Assembly: GCF_023065955.2 (NCBI RefSeq)
Contig: NW_026622974.1
Span: 26,257,718-26,321,717 of the forward strand
From: Ursus arctos
Taxonomy: Eukaryota; Chordata; Mammalia; Carnivora; Ursidae
DNA: 64,000 nucleotides
Reading direction: 5' to 3'
Part shown: piece by piece, positions 1 through 11,600 of the stretch
Layout: every line of letters begins with the position of its first letter
Numbering within the stretch: position 1 is the stretch's first letter
Program-made: the position numbers and the translations under genes
The notes under the pieces: generated by a model
The model's database searches: none
Told to the model about the DNA's origin: nothing
Seen by the model: the letters and a program-made list of their open reading frames with translations, nothing else

Positions 1-823
1 CTAACCACCTGCTAAATATCTCTACATGGATGTTCTTGGGAACTTCACACCAATTGTGATCCATCATAAATATCTTGACCCTCTGCCTAAGCACAGCGCT
101 TTTCTTATAATCCCTGTCTTTCTGGATGGCATCTCCAGGGCAACTTCTTATTCAATCCATTGTCAGATCTTTCTGATTCAATCTTCTTAGAGTCCTTTGA
201 ATTTCTTCTTTACTTTCCAGTTGCACTGCTGTTACTTTAATGTAGACTCTCATCACTACTCACTGGGTTGCCTGCAATAACCTCCTAATTCATTTCCCTG
301 CCACTGATCAGAGCCCCCTCCCATCTCATCTTCACACTGCTGTCAGAGGAATCGTTTTAACATTCATTTAATAATGTCCCTTCAATAAAACCCTTGTGCT
401 TTCAGTGTAAAGATTCAATTTCATAATCTGTACTGTGCCTACTGTCTCCTTTCACTGGTCTATGCGCACCTTCCTGCCATAGCCTTACTGAACAGGATCT
501 CAAAGTATCACCACTGCTTCACAGCTTGGTGACTCCAGTTGTGTTTTTCTCTCTGTCAGGAATTTCCTTCTTAATCTACCTAATTTTTACATAGCCTTTC
601 AAATGAGTTCAAGTGATATCTCATCTGGTACATCTTCCCAGACTTCCCAGATTAATTTTTGTATTTTTCTCTGTGCCCATCTTTTTCATAATCCTTTTCA
701 CTCGACAGTCCCAGCTCAGTACAGCATATGTTCCTGAGAGCAAGATCATTCTTATTTGCCAGTGCCTGGCATGTAATAGGTGCCTGAATTTTTTAAACAC
801 TGTGTGTGAATGAATGAATAAAT
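1..823 (+). mobile_element. L2 LINE, ORF2 end plus 3' UTR
   Basis: Old, diverged L2 (CR1-clade) LINE in sense orientation. Seen: the left part resembles the end of L2 ORF2 (a 'cctcctaattcatttccctgc' region followed by a 'gtgatctttttaa'-like block), and the right end carries the typical L2 3' terminus (a 'gtgcctggcat..taataggtgcctg' block ending in gaatgaatgaataaa). No long open frame survives, so it is inactive. The left end lies outside the window. The small ORFs here on both strands are chance frames inside the repeat. Confidence 0.75.
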
Positions 824-1345
824 CCAGAGGATGTGGAGTGGAAGAGTCACCTAAGGCTGCTGGATGGATTAATAGGGTATGAGTAGGTGGATAGAGTGGG
901 AAGGTTATGCTAACCATGGGAATTCTATCAACAAATTCTGAAAGCAAAAAAATGAGCTGGGTGTTTTTGGCTATTGAGAGAACCACGGTTGGCCAGAACT
1001 TATGAGAAGAACATACCGTATGTTAGATATTACAAGGTGAGATTGAAATACAGTTTTCAGATGATCTGTTGTACTCTTAATTTATCATTAATGGCTTTTT
1101 GAAGGACAGCATTTTTAAAGTGTTTGATGTCAGTGTGGGAGGATGTAAATAATACATTTAAAAAAGTAATTCTCTAGACAGACATGCTTCATGGAAACAT
1201 TTCCTTTGATTTAAAACATCACTAACTTCAGTAACAGTTTAAACCATAATATATGTTTTCTGATTTGGTATTTAGAATTAGATCATAAGCAAAGTGTTGT
1301 ACTGGATTATTTTTTAATTAAAAAATGCCCCTGGTTTAAGTCATC
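824..1345. other. No feature seen
   Basis: AT-rich single-copy-looking DNA. No open frame with coding character, no RNA gene and no repeat that I recognise. Confidence 0.5.
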
Positions 1346-1464
1346 TTCTGGACTTAAACTCCTTAAATGCAGGTATCTTCTTCTAATCATATTAGCATTT
1401 CCATTGCTTAACGCTGTGGCTGATATATGGTGGGACCTCAATAAGTGCTTGTTGAACTGAATTG
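1346..1464 (+). mobile_element. L2 LINE 3' end fragment
   Basis: Short 5'-truncated L2 3' terminus: a 'gacttaaactccttaaatgcaggt' block followed by 'ggacctcaataagtgcttgttgaactgaattg', the diverged form of the L2 '..caataaatatttgttgaatga' ending. Confidence 0.65.
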
Positions 1465-1499
1465 CTCAGTCTGCATGCCCAAGGCAGAAAAGCACTGGT

Positions 1500-1855
1500 T
1501 TTTGACATAATATAACTGGATTGAGTTGAGATATGGATGAGAGCTTAGAGACCATCCAGTCCAGGGCTGGCAAATACTCAGTGCACAGATGACTTCCTGA
1601 AACCAGAAAAGCATCAATGATAAATGTTGGATGCCTCAGAACCTTTCTGAGTGTAGTACTCCAGACCATCAACTGATGAGAATTGGCAATCAAGATGAAA
1701 CATTTTAGCCACTGAAGATATATTCCAACTCCAGTTTTAAGAGAAAACTAAGGCCCAGAGATTCTTTCAGGTTTTCATTATTAACTAGTGAGAGAGTTAG
1801 GTATAAGACTTTGGGTCTTATATCTTCTGGTCCAGTGTGTTTTCTACTGTCATAA
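1500..1855 (+). repeat. Ancient interspersed repeat, unclassified
   Basis: Contains 'agagaccatccagtccaggg' and later 'gagaaaactaaggcccagag', ending 'ctggtccagtgtgttttctact'. This pairing of motifs is common in old mammalian interspersed repeats, but I cannot name the family with confidence. A similar arrangement occurs at about 35040-35200. Confidence 0.4.
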
Positions 1856-1975
1856 TTTTACATAATTTTATTGTAACTACCATCAAATCCAAAAAATTGA
1901 TTTTTTTCAATTTTGCTTTGATTTGCCTGCTCAGTAAGAGTACATGCTGTTATAGGAAACTTTAAGGGAACTTAA

Positions 1976-2024
1976 AAAAGAGGGGGGGGGGAGAAAATTT
2001 AAAAAAAAAAGAAAGAAAGAAAGC
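1976..2024. repeat. G10 run plus A-rich/(GAAA)n low complexity
   Basis: Ten consecutive G (1982-1991), then a short A-rich spacer, ten A and three GAAA units. It may be the decayed tail of a retroposon, but no head sequence is visible to its left. Confidence 0.85.
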
Positions 2025-2829
2025 TCCATGGGAACTCTTAATTACTTTGTTGTTTTTGAATTTTGTCATTTTGAGTATTATTCAAAGTAAGTGGATCATT
2101 GCCAGCGACTAAGAAATATTTTATTTAAAGATTTCCTTTGCTATGATATTTGTTGGACTTATATTTAAGCTATCAATACTTCTTAATTGTGATCATTTTA
2201 TTTTTAATTTTTAATACTTCTCTGAAAGATACAATGTTTTCAATATGCAGTAATTTATTTATGATTCTAAATAGCTTTTCCTACTATGCTTTTGAATTAT
2301 GTACATGTTAAACTCATATTTTGTTTTTTTCACTTAGAAAAGCCAGTTGGTTTTTGCTCACTGTGAGAAGAGCTTTTCTTGGTTCCCCCTCATTTGGAGG
2401 GACTGTTGATTAGTGACCGAAAGAAAGAATTAGAGGAATGGGAAGGAAATGGCAACCCACATATGCATCCACAAATACTCCCAGTTCATCCATGCACCTG
2501 TACATGTAAACTCTCATACCCACAAACTTGAAAACTTAAAAACATTCTTTCTATAGTCTTTTTAAAGAAGTCATTTTATCTTATTTACATAATTTGCATG
2601 ATCTAGACATGCCTCGTATTACTTTTTGTAACCTTCTGTAAATTTTGCCCTCTTGGGCGTTTTGGAAGAAGGAGCTCTGTATCAATATGATGGCACCCTG
2701 GCCATGGCTGATTGAACTAAAGATGGGCCCTTGATCCAAGTCCAAATGATTCATTGGCTAAGAACTAATGAAATTCTCTTCAAGCTGAAAATAAGAAAAT
2801 AATCAGAGGGTCAAGAAAATGAATAATAC
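2025..2829. other. No feature seen
   Basis: AT-rich DNA without a recognisable gene or repeat. Confidence 0.45.
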
Positions 2830-3978
2830 CCATTCATTTTTTCGTAGAACAAAGATGGATTGAGCAATTATGATATGCCAGGCATTGTACTAGAATTAAT
2901 AGAACCATCTATCCCCTACCCTTTGGAGAAGGTACATTTTATTTAAGTAAAATTTTAGAAGAAATGTTAAATTAAAATATATGATAAATGCAACCCAAGA
3001 CAACATATGATATTTTGATAAGATGATATAAACTAGGAATTTTGATTAGTATCAGGCTGGCCTAGAGTGGCTCTCCATGGAAATGACAGTGAGGATTGAG
3101 CTAAGATCTGAGGATGAATGGGAGTTAGTTAGGCAAATAGGGAGTGAAGTACCTCACCAGCAGGCAGGAGGAACAGAGGGTCTCGGGTGGAAGGCAGAAT
3201 GGTAAACCTGAAGAAGTAGAAGAAAGCCAGTGGTTGTGGAAGGGGAGAAAGTCAAGAGGAAGCCAAGAGGGGTATGGTTTGAGAGAAACTTGGAGAGATA
3301 GGCAGAAGCTTCACACTTTGGGGTCTTCCAGATCATGTGCTGAGTTTTGTCTTTATCCAAAGAACCCAGATATTTTTAAGAGAGATATGATACAATCCTA
3401 TTAGTATTTAAAAACTATTCTGGCTACAGTATCAAGAACTGATTGGATGAAGGCCCAGGCACGTCTGTGGATAAACTGGCTGGGAGGCTGTCGCAGAAGT
3501 TCTGGTGAGAGATGTTAGAAGCAACGACTTTGATGGTGATGACAAAGTGTTAAGATTTGAGAGAGATTTGGGAAGCAAAAGCCATAATTATTTTCTTTTA
3601 ATGGATTGAATATAATAAGTTGACTTCTGACTTGTGCCACCAGGTTTTGGGAGCATCTGGAGGGATGGAAGGGAGAGTCCCAAGGTTAGTCTTGGTCATT
3701 TGGCTTTTGCAGGCTATAGGTCAGGAACTCAGAAGAGAGGATGGGCTGGAAATATAAATTTATGAGTCATCTAGCCATGAAGCTACAGGTGGGAATGAGT
3801 GATTAGATTCAAAAAAGAAGAAAGCCTAAGAATGAGTTTTAAGGAAACCTCACTTTTGAAAGTTGAAAGGGGTCAATGACCTAGGAAAACACTAAAACGA
3901 AGAAAGGTAGGATAAAACCCAGGAGACTCTTGATATGGCAAATAAGAGGGAAGAGAGTATTTCAAGGAGGAAAAGGCA
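2830..3978 (-). mobile_element. L2 LINE, minus strand (3' UTR and ORF2), left part
   Basis: Reading the plus strand from 2830, the reversed L2 3' end appears first ('attgagcaattatgatatgccaggcattgt'-like), then the purine-rich reversed 3' half ('tggctgggaggctgtcgcagaagttctgg', 'gaactcagaagagaggatgggctggaaatataaatttatgagtcat'-like), then ORF2 up to 'gtatttcaaggaggaaaaggc'. The L2 reading resumes after the L1M insertion at 3979-4693. Heavily mutated and inactive. Short ORFs at 3144-3404 (+) and 3154-3360 (-) are chance frames within it. Confidence 0.7.
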
Positions 3979-4693
3979 CTGTCACTAGGATGACCAAAAC
4001 AAAGACTGCAACATAAAATGTTGATGAAGGTAATGAGGAATTAGAATTCTTATGCATTGCTTGTGGAAGCATAATATAGTACAACCACTTTAAAAAATTG
4101 TTTCGTAATTTTTTTTAAAAGAGCTAAACAAGCATCTACATTATGACCCAGCAGTTCCACTCATATTTATTTATAGAAGGGAAGTGAAACATGTATTCAC
4201 AAAAACTCCTATAAGGGAATGTTTATAGCAGCCTTCTTCATAATAGCCCTAAACTGAAAATAGCTCAGATGTCCATTAGCAGGAGAATGAATTTTAGAAC
4301 TGTGGTGTATTCATCCAATGAAATATTGCCCAGCAACAAATAAGAGTAAATTTCTGATACATGAACAACAAAACTAAATCTCAAAAACATCATGCTGAAT
4401 AAAAAAAGCCAGACACAAGTAGTGCAGACCATATGATTCTATGTACATGGAGCTCTAGACTAGGCAAAGTGAATCCATGGCGTTAGAAATCAGACTGGTG
4501 TTCTCTTTTATGGGAGCAGGGCTGAGGGGTTGACAGGAAAGGGAAAGGAGCAATTTTCTAGAGCGAAAGAAATGTTCTGTATTTTGTAGGGATGTTTATG
4601 ACACATGTGTATGCATTAGTTGAAACTGATCAAGCTATACACTTAAGATCTGTGCCTATCATGGTATGTAAATTATATCTGAATTAATAAAAA
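3979..4693 (+). mobile_element. Old L1M 3' end inserted into the L2
   Basis: Sense-strand 3' end of an old mammalian-wide L1. Seen in order: the 'actaggatgaccaaaac' block, 'gcattgcttgtggaagcata', 'tatgacccagcagttccact', 'tctcaaaaacatcatgctgaa', 'gccagacacaagtagtgcag', and a terminal 'tatctgaattaataaaaagg'. It separates two pieces of L2 that are consecutive in the family consensus (tttcaaggagg.. before, ..caaatacaatgaggactga after), so it is younger than that L2. The subfamily (L1MB/L1MC range) is not resolved. Confidence 0.8.
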
Positions 4694-5345
4694 GGCAATT
4701 CTGAGACATCAAATACAATGAGGACTGATAAATAGCTATTGGATTCAGTTGTTGGATTCAACAAAGAGATCACTGGTGACTTCAGAAAAAGTAGTAGGGC
4801 CAGAACTAGAATGGAGTGGTCAGAGTGAGAGAGACATGAATCATTCCATACACTTAATACGGGCAGATCTTTTGGAATATTTGGGAAGGGAGAAATAAGG
4901 GGAATACCCGAAAGGAAATGAGAGGTAGAACCAGTGTGGGCCTCTTTTAAATGGAATTTAAATATAATAAATTTAAAAATGTTAAACAGTTGATGGAAAG
5001 AATACAGTGAACAAGATGGTTTGAATAAAAGAGAAAAGGTATAAGTTTGTAACTGAAAAGATAAGGGACTTAATATCTGATGGTTTCTGTTTTTCCTGTG
5101 AGGTGGGAGTTGAGTCATCTGCTGAGAGTGATGGGAGCTGGAGATTTGAGGATGAGGAAGAAAGTCTGAAATAGTTGGGGTGGAAAGCAGGAGTATGGAT
5201 TTACCAGAAAGACAGACAATTGCTGGTCTACAGAGGAAGCCATGTTGGGCCATGTGCAAGATGGGTCAACAGAGAGGGAGATAGTGACAAAGGCAGAGGC
5301 CTTTTGGCCCATGAGGCACCAAGCATCTTTGGTCCTGACCTCCCA
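4694..5345 (-). mobile_element. L2 LINE, minus strand, right part (ORF2 remnant)
   Basis: Continuation of the L2 that starts at 2830, resuming after the L1M. Landmarks are 'gatgaggactgataaatag', 'gagatcactggtgacttcag' and 'gtcatctgctgagagtgatgggag'. The 191-codon minus-strand ORF at 4684-5259 lies here. Part of it keeps the character of the L2 reverse transcriptase N-terminal side (a hydrophobic SVLIVFDVS stretch where the family has a similar LLDLS motif), but the frame drifts in and out of the original ORF2. It is a decayed LINE ORF, not a host gene. Confidence 0.65.
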
Positions 5346-5386
5346 GACTGAGTCACTCTGAGGCTGGCTGAACACTTTCCTGTGTA

Positions 5387-5452
5387 ACCTTTTTTTGTTG
5401 TTTCTTGTTTTTGTTTTTGGGGTTTTTTGTTTGCTTGTTTGTTTTTTGATTG
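5387..5452. repeat. T-rich (TTTG)n-like low complexity
   Basis: Runs of T broken by G, plausibly the decayed poly(A) tail of a minus-strand retroposon. No SINE or LINE head is recognisable on its right. Confidence 0.8.
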
Positions 5453-5637
5453 CTGTGTAACCTCAAACTGAATTAGTTTGAGTAGGTTTCTATTTCTTCC
5501 CACCAAAATAGAGCCCTGGTTAGGATTTTGTAATTGTTCTTTTTTTCTAAAAATTACAAAGATATTCTCAAGTCTGTATTTGGATTTTCATATTCAGAGA
5601 GAGAGAACATTTTTAATTTTTCAATTCAATAACAAAC

Positions 5638-5645
5638 ACGTGTGT

Positions 5646-5688
<43 letters not shown>

Positions 5689-5708
5689 TGTCTGTGTGTG
5701 TGTGTGTA
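5638..5708. repeat. (TG)n microsatellite with interruptions
   Basis: About 70 bases of nearly continuous TG with a few TA and TC interruptions, likely length-polymorphic. The plus-strand ORF that crosses it (VCVCVCV run) is an artefact of the repeat. Confidence 0.95.
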
Positions 5709-7476
5709 CATATAAAAACACATATGAAATCTCCATAAAGGAGCACACTGTTGTCAAGGTAAATTTTCCTTCCTCTTTTCTATAAACATCTTTTCAGTTC
5801 ATGTTTCTGCCTTGTCTCCCAGGATGCCCCAGTTTATTTTAACTTGAAAGCATTTGGGGATACAGAATCCAGAAAGACACGATTTGCTTCAGATCCTTTA
5901 CCATGAGGGACAGTCTAGGAAATAGAATGTGATAGGAAAAGACCTGACCACTCTAGTTTGACTTGTTTCCCATCCCCATGTTTGGAGAGTAATTTAGATT
6001 TCTTGTAGGTTAAGTTCCCCAGAACAGACGCTGAGATGGAGATTATTGTGCAAGAGGTGTGTTAGGGAGTGCCTTCAGGATTAATATCTGTATGGGAAGG
6101 AAAGCAGAGAGGCTGGGAGAATTTGGGCTGAAGTGGGAAGTCCTCAGTTAGTCCCTTGGGAGCTGTGAAACTGGTTATAATATTCTTACATTGGCCAGTC
6201 ACTGGATTCATGCTGCCAAGGGAATGGGACCTGGCCTTGGGAGAGGCGGCTCTCTTCAGGTGTGAAGGGAGGGTTGATAGCTAAAGGATCCCCAACATGT
6301 AGAGGAATGAGTCTCCCCATCTTGAAAGGGGCATCTATATAGCTTGGCAAGGCATCTGCTTAATAATTTTAGCTGAAATTCAAAATAAGAAATTTGGGAA
6401 AGTCAAATATTCCTTAACTGCCTAAAAATTAAAGGAAGTCACAGATTAAATATGAAGTCAATTAATAAGATGAGGATAAACCTAAGATTTATAAACAAAA
6501 TTGAGTATTTAAATCAATTGTTATGAGTATCCAGATTGTAGGTCTGTTTTGGGGATTGACAATATCACCAAATCCTAAATTATAAATATACCTATGAAAC
6601 ACTTGCAAATGCCTGTGTGGCAATGATTAAGATTTGTGGAGGTTAGTGACTTCACTTGAGAACTGATTTCTCTGTTTTTTTCTACATTTAATGGAAAGGT
6701 ATGTTTTCATGAAACCTTTGGCTCTATTTCCTCCCACAGATTTTTTGTAAAGAAAACAATCTACCTGGAACTTAAGACAGTGTGGGAATATGCAATGATG
6801 GGATTTTAATTCAATGATATAAGTTTTGGGGCAACTCTGGCATACGGTTTTTGGAAAATCCCCTTTTCCTATCTAGGTAATTGTTCCCAAAACAATCCTT
6901 ACCTCATCTCTTGAAGTGTGTGCCTTCCATAAGCACTAAAGTCTGAGGAAATAAGAAATATATAGGAAAACAGAGCAGTACATTTTAGATCTATTCAGTG
7001 CTCAGTCTAAATATCTCCATTAAATTTAAAATATATATTTGTCAAAAAAATAATATAAACAACTTTCAAATCTTCAGAGCTTAACATCTTAATATAATAA
7101 ATTTTATTTCTTATTTGCACAGTTCCATGTGGATTGGGTGGCCTTCTTCCATGTGGAAGTTGTGATCTCAAACATGTGGCCACATCCAGGGAAGAGAGGG
7201 ATGGAGGAGGTAGAATTAACATGCGTTACTACAGCTCATGGGCCATTGGCCAGGGCCAGGCTACTGCAAGAGAGGATGGGAAAGGTAGAAGAGCACATGG
7301 GATATTTGGTGAGAAAATTAAAATAATTTAAAAGTAAGTGTTTTATTAATTAAGCTACTTATTTCCAATAAGAAGCTAGCTTACTTTCTTTAATGTAGAA
7401 ATAATTAACCTGTTGAAGATAGAAATCAGTATTTAGACTTATGGAATTTGAGTCAAAAAGGGCTTTAGCATCTAGA
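5709..7476. other. No gene seen; possible old repeat at about 6006-6290
   Basis: Mostly single-copy-looking DNA. At 6006-6290 a 'gttccccagaacagacgctgagat' start with 'cagtcactggattc' further on resembles an ancient interspersed repeat that I cannot name. The overlapping ORFs near 7007-7331 on both strands lack coding character. Confidence 0.4.
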
Positions 7477-7698
7477 TCAGTGGTTTACACACTGTGTCTG
7501 ATGGAGCTGTCCCAAAGTGTTGGGGAGTAATGTTGATTGGACAAGGAAAAAGCATGGTTGATAGGGTCCAGGTCTAGGCATCTATATTGCTGCTTCATTT
7601 CCAGCTCACTGCCTTTATCTGTTTTATATTTTGTGATTTGGGGATCTTACTGAAAAAAGAAAGAGTTCTGCAGCAAAAGGAAACATCTGAAAACTACT
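7477..7698. mobile_element. hAT-type nonautonomous DNA transposon (tentative)
   Basis: About 222 bases bounded by 'cagtggttta' on the left and 'tgaaaactact' on the right, imperfect terminal inverted repeats of the hAT-Charlie kind. The flanks catctaga (7469-7476) and catctatg (7699-7706) match at 6 of 8 bases, the length expected for a hAT target-site duplication. The internal 'gttctgcagcaaaaggaaacat' fits the same superfamily. No transposase is encoded. Confidence 0.55.
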
Positions 7699-7740
7699 CA
7701 TCTATGCCAATACCCTTCTTTTATAGTTACGGTGGTTTTT

Positions 7741-7805
7741 CATCCATTTAACCAATACTTTTGAGCACTTGCTATGTAGCAGGCCCTGACGTAGGTGCAG
7801 AGTCC
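7741..7805 (-). mobile_element. L2 3' end fragment, minus strand
   Basis: The reversed L2 terminus: 'catttaaccaatacttttgag' then 'cacttgctatgtagcaggccct'. Only this short piece is recognisable. Confidence 0.55.
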
Positions 7806-8449
7806 CTTCCTCCTCAGGCCTCTACCGTGGTGTGTCCCAGATAGTTCCAGTGACTCCCCAGCATCAGAATAAGATCTGGAACCCATATCCCTGATTCTTG
7901 GTCCTGCCTGAAATGACAATATGATTGTTAACGGAGAATATTCTGAAGACATCTAGAAAATCCTGGCATGGAATTGACTATCTAGGGAGTGTCTATACCT
8001 CCCTTAGAGAATGGCTTTTATCTTGGAAAAAGAACACAAACCTCTTTGAAGTTCTTTTAAGTCCAAAATATTGGTGTTGTATGGACTTTTCTTCTTTCTT
8101 ACTTCTAACATCTATATGGCCAACAATTCAAGAGTACAGTATTTTTTTTTATGACAAAGTAGTATCATCAACAGCTGTCATTTGCCTCTAACAAAAAGTG
8201 CTTATTTATTCTTATTATGACTCTATGAAGTCAGCAAGACAGTTATTACAACTATCCCTACTTTGCATAAAAGAAAATAGAAAAAAAAGAGATTAAGGTA
8301 AAGATTACATCACACGAGTAGTAATTCCATGGAACTGGGAAATAAACTTTGTTATTACTACCAGATACTAAAATGCAAGTGGTAAATAAAAGTTTCTCTA
8401 ATATACTCTCTTACCACTAGTACTAGTAGTAATTATTGCGGGATGCAGG
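7806..8449. other. No feature seen
   Basis: An 88-codon plus-strand ORF (7925-8191) overlaps this stretch but has no recognisable domain and is probably chance. Confidence 0.45.
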
Positions 8450-8685
8450 GAAACGAGTACCTGGATTTGAGAATCAAAGAGGCCTGGGTTTGAAACCAAG
8501 GCTCTACTGAGTACTGTGTGATCTTAAGTCATTTACCCCCCAGTTGTTTCATCCGTGAAACACGGATGGGTGGGAGGAATAAATGAGATAACAGTGGTTA
8601 TATAATGTACTTGGCATATCTCTTCATACATGGGCAGCATTAGCAACTGTTGGCAATAATAATTGTTATAATAGTATGAATTTAA
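8450..8685 (+). mobile_element. MIR SINE
   Basis: Ancient tRNA-derived MIR in sense orientation: 'ggcctgggtttgaaacc', then 'ctgtgtgatcttaagtcattta', 'gtttcatccgtgaaacac', 'aataaatgagataac', and a decayed tail 'ggcaataataattgttataat'. The parts occur in the consensus order. Confidence 0.75.
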
Positions 8686-11600
8686 ATAGTACTATGCAAC
8701 CAGTATTCACATCTCTTTGAATATAAAGACAGGTGCAGCTATGCTGTATGAGCACTGTTCCAGCTCAAAAGTACAGTACTCGCTGTGTTGATACTATATA
8801 AAGGAATTTTGAATCACAATTGGAGCGTTGGTTCTGACATTGTACTAAGCCAGAATACTCCTATTCATTGTAGTGATTTTAGCACAATGCAGTTACCTGA
8901 GCTTTAGGAACACACAGAAGAAGTTGGGTGCTTTTTTTTATGTCGAACTAGGGTAATACCCCTTATTTTAGCAGCACTTCGGAATAGACTTACATTGCAT
9001 TATGTGTGCAGATTTAATTCTTCACATTTGTTGTTTTACTAAAGAAGCATTTTGACTCACCTATTGAGTTTATAATCTCAGATGAATGCATACAGATTTA
9101 CATACATAATTCGTATGGTCTGTATTCAGTGGAAAAGAATACTCTTGTCTTGAGTTTGTGGCATGAAAGAATACCTCCAACTGGTTAGACTACCTCTTTG
9201 TACAGGAATGCCTTATTTAAAAAATTAATAGATTGCCACATTGAATCAGTGGCATTCTTGAGTAAATACTCATAATAAATGCTGAATACAATGTAAAAAA
9301 TAATCTTCAAAAATATTGTTTAAATGTAAGGCTGGTGTGGACCTGTAAGCTGATGAATAATTGACATAATGCTGATATTTTCATACAAAGTTAGGGGTGA
9401 TGGGGATAATTTCCCACTATTTTAAAAAGGCATATACATTAAAGCTCTGCACCTTTGCTGAGATTAAGATGTAATGAAAATACTAAAAAATAGTAGTATA
9501 ATCTGACCATCACTACGAGGGTCTAGCTCACAGCATGTATAGCTCCATAACACCATATATATGAAAATGCTTGCTTTTAACTCATGAGAAAAGCAAGTGT
9601 ACGTAATAAAGGTTTGTGTTTTCTTGGCAAAACTTTAGTAATTTGGATAAACTCCACAGCATTTAATGCAAATTTTCTAAAAGATTAAGTTCCTTCCAGA
9701 GTTTTCCTTATACTTAAGTTGGCAATGACTTATAAGGATCGGTATAACTCTGAGAATTAGTTCTTAGGTTTTTTTTTTTGTTTCCTTCAAGTTTGAAATT
9801 AAAAGGCTGATCATAGCAGGCATTGCTAAATCTTTCACACCCCATGGTTAAGAGGGCTTGGTGATATGAAAGGTGGGCAGTTATAATTCCATTTACCCTC
9901 TGTCTCTTGGTTCTAGTGGGACTGGTGTTCTTTCCCCTCTACCTCCATAGAGGGCACTCTGGCTTTTAGGTTCTGTTTTTATTTTTTTAGGGAAGAAATA
10001 ATGGGTAATTTGGGCAGAAATTTAGGCACTTTATCTTCTTTCTTTCCTTCTTTGCTCTCTACTCCTCATTACAGGAGACAGAAATATGAGAGCCTCAGTG
10101 GGGGATTTTTCCCAGCAGAGAAATGAAGCATGCATTCCTCTATAATGCCAGTCATTTCTGGGGAGGAGTGATTTTTCTTGTTTGGCCCTTGGGCTCTCCC
10201 CTGCTGGGTAAATCCAACTCTTTGCCATCCCCTCAGGGTTCCTGGAAGGGAGACCTTCTGGAAGGAAGGAGCTGGGTGGATGGTAGGGAGGCACCGCTTC
10301 CATGAGCTTCTTCTCTTTGACCTCTCCTTATAAGAGAGTCAGCTCTTCAGGGTGAAATCAGCATTTCTCACTATACAGGAGGCTGCATATAGGGTATTTA
10401 ATTTACTTGTAGACAAAACAAAACTGTGGATGAGGCAGAACAGCTCATTTAGAAAGGAAGAAGATGCTGTGCTGGCTGCACAGTCATTGGTGAAGTTTGA
10501 GCACCCCTATTATTTTCCCTTCAGCATGATGTTACAATATGTTTTGTTCAAGCCTAAATGAACCTTTTCATCTGGTAATTAACATTTTTACAGTGTTTCT
10601 CCTACCACCATATATTTTTGTTTAGAAAATTAAGACCCAGAGCCAAAGTCAATGAGTATGTTTTGCAAAGAGTATGTATTTAAACCTGTAAGAGATGATT
10701 AGAGTGTTAAGTGAGAAAGTTAAAAAGTCATTTAATCTCAACTTCCTCGATTTCCCCACTCTCAGTATTTGGATCCTACTGTCTTGGCAGTTTATTTCAT
10801 ACTTACCATTCTTTGAAAATGTTTCTGAAATCATCTTTTACTCATATTAATTGACAGAGACAACCACTGAGCGAATTCAGTGGCCTCCTTTTTATGCTGT
10901 GCATTTTGACACACACAAAGAATTGACTCTGAGTTGGTGAAATTTGCACAGCAAACTGACATCCTAATCACACGTTAGCTCAGGAATTCGTGGATTCCAG
11001 TCTTGATTCTACTTTCTCTAATCTAACCCTCTAGGGTCTCTGAGTTTTCAAGAATGTTTCATTCATTTAAATTAATTAATTGCTTAATTAAAATAATGTT
11101 TTGGCTCTGGCTTGCATCAGGAAATCCAGAGGTACACTAAATTAACAACAATTATGTGATTCTGTAAGTTACTGCAGAGCTTATTAAACTTTCAGGAAGC
11201 TCTGTTTTTTTATGTACATGTCGGAGCTAGTTTTTAATTTATCAGAAGTGGTTTGTAATTATTGGTAATGCTGATAATAAAATTTATACTGTTTAGATCA
11301 GAAAAAAATTATAGACTCAGCCTTTTATTAAGTGCAATATGGACTCTGAAATGTACTTCCTGGCACTCGTCATATTGTAGATGTTAGCTTTCTGCCCTCC
11401 TTTCATAGAACACAAGTGCAGCCTAGATGAGGAGTCAACCCATCTCTTTCAAACACTGATGATTTTCTAGAAGTTGGATTGTCAGAGAATTTCAGCATGA
11501 CTGTCTTAGCCTCCACTTAGAGGTCTAAACTGGAGCCGAGGAGAGTTAATTTATAGATGGGAAATAACTTTTTAGTAATAAGGCTATGGTGGGAGGCTGC

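Noticed and set aside
4684..5259. 191-codon minus-strand ORF, the longest in the window
   Set aside because: Lies entirely within reversed L2 sequence. Its partial resemblance to L2 ORF2 and its frame drift show a decayed transposon, not a host gene.
5478..5738. Plus-strand ORF with a long VCVCVC run
   Set aside because: Product of translating the TG microsatellite.
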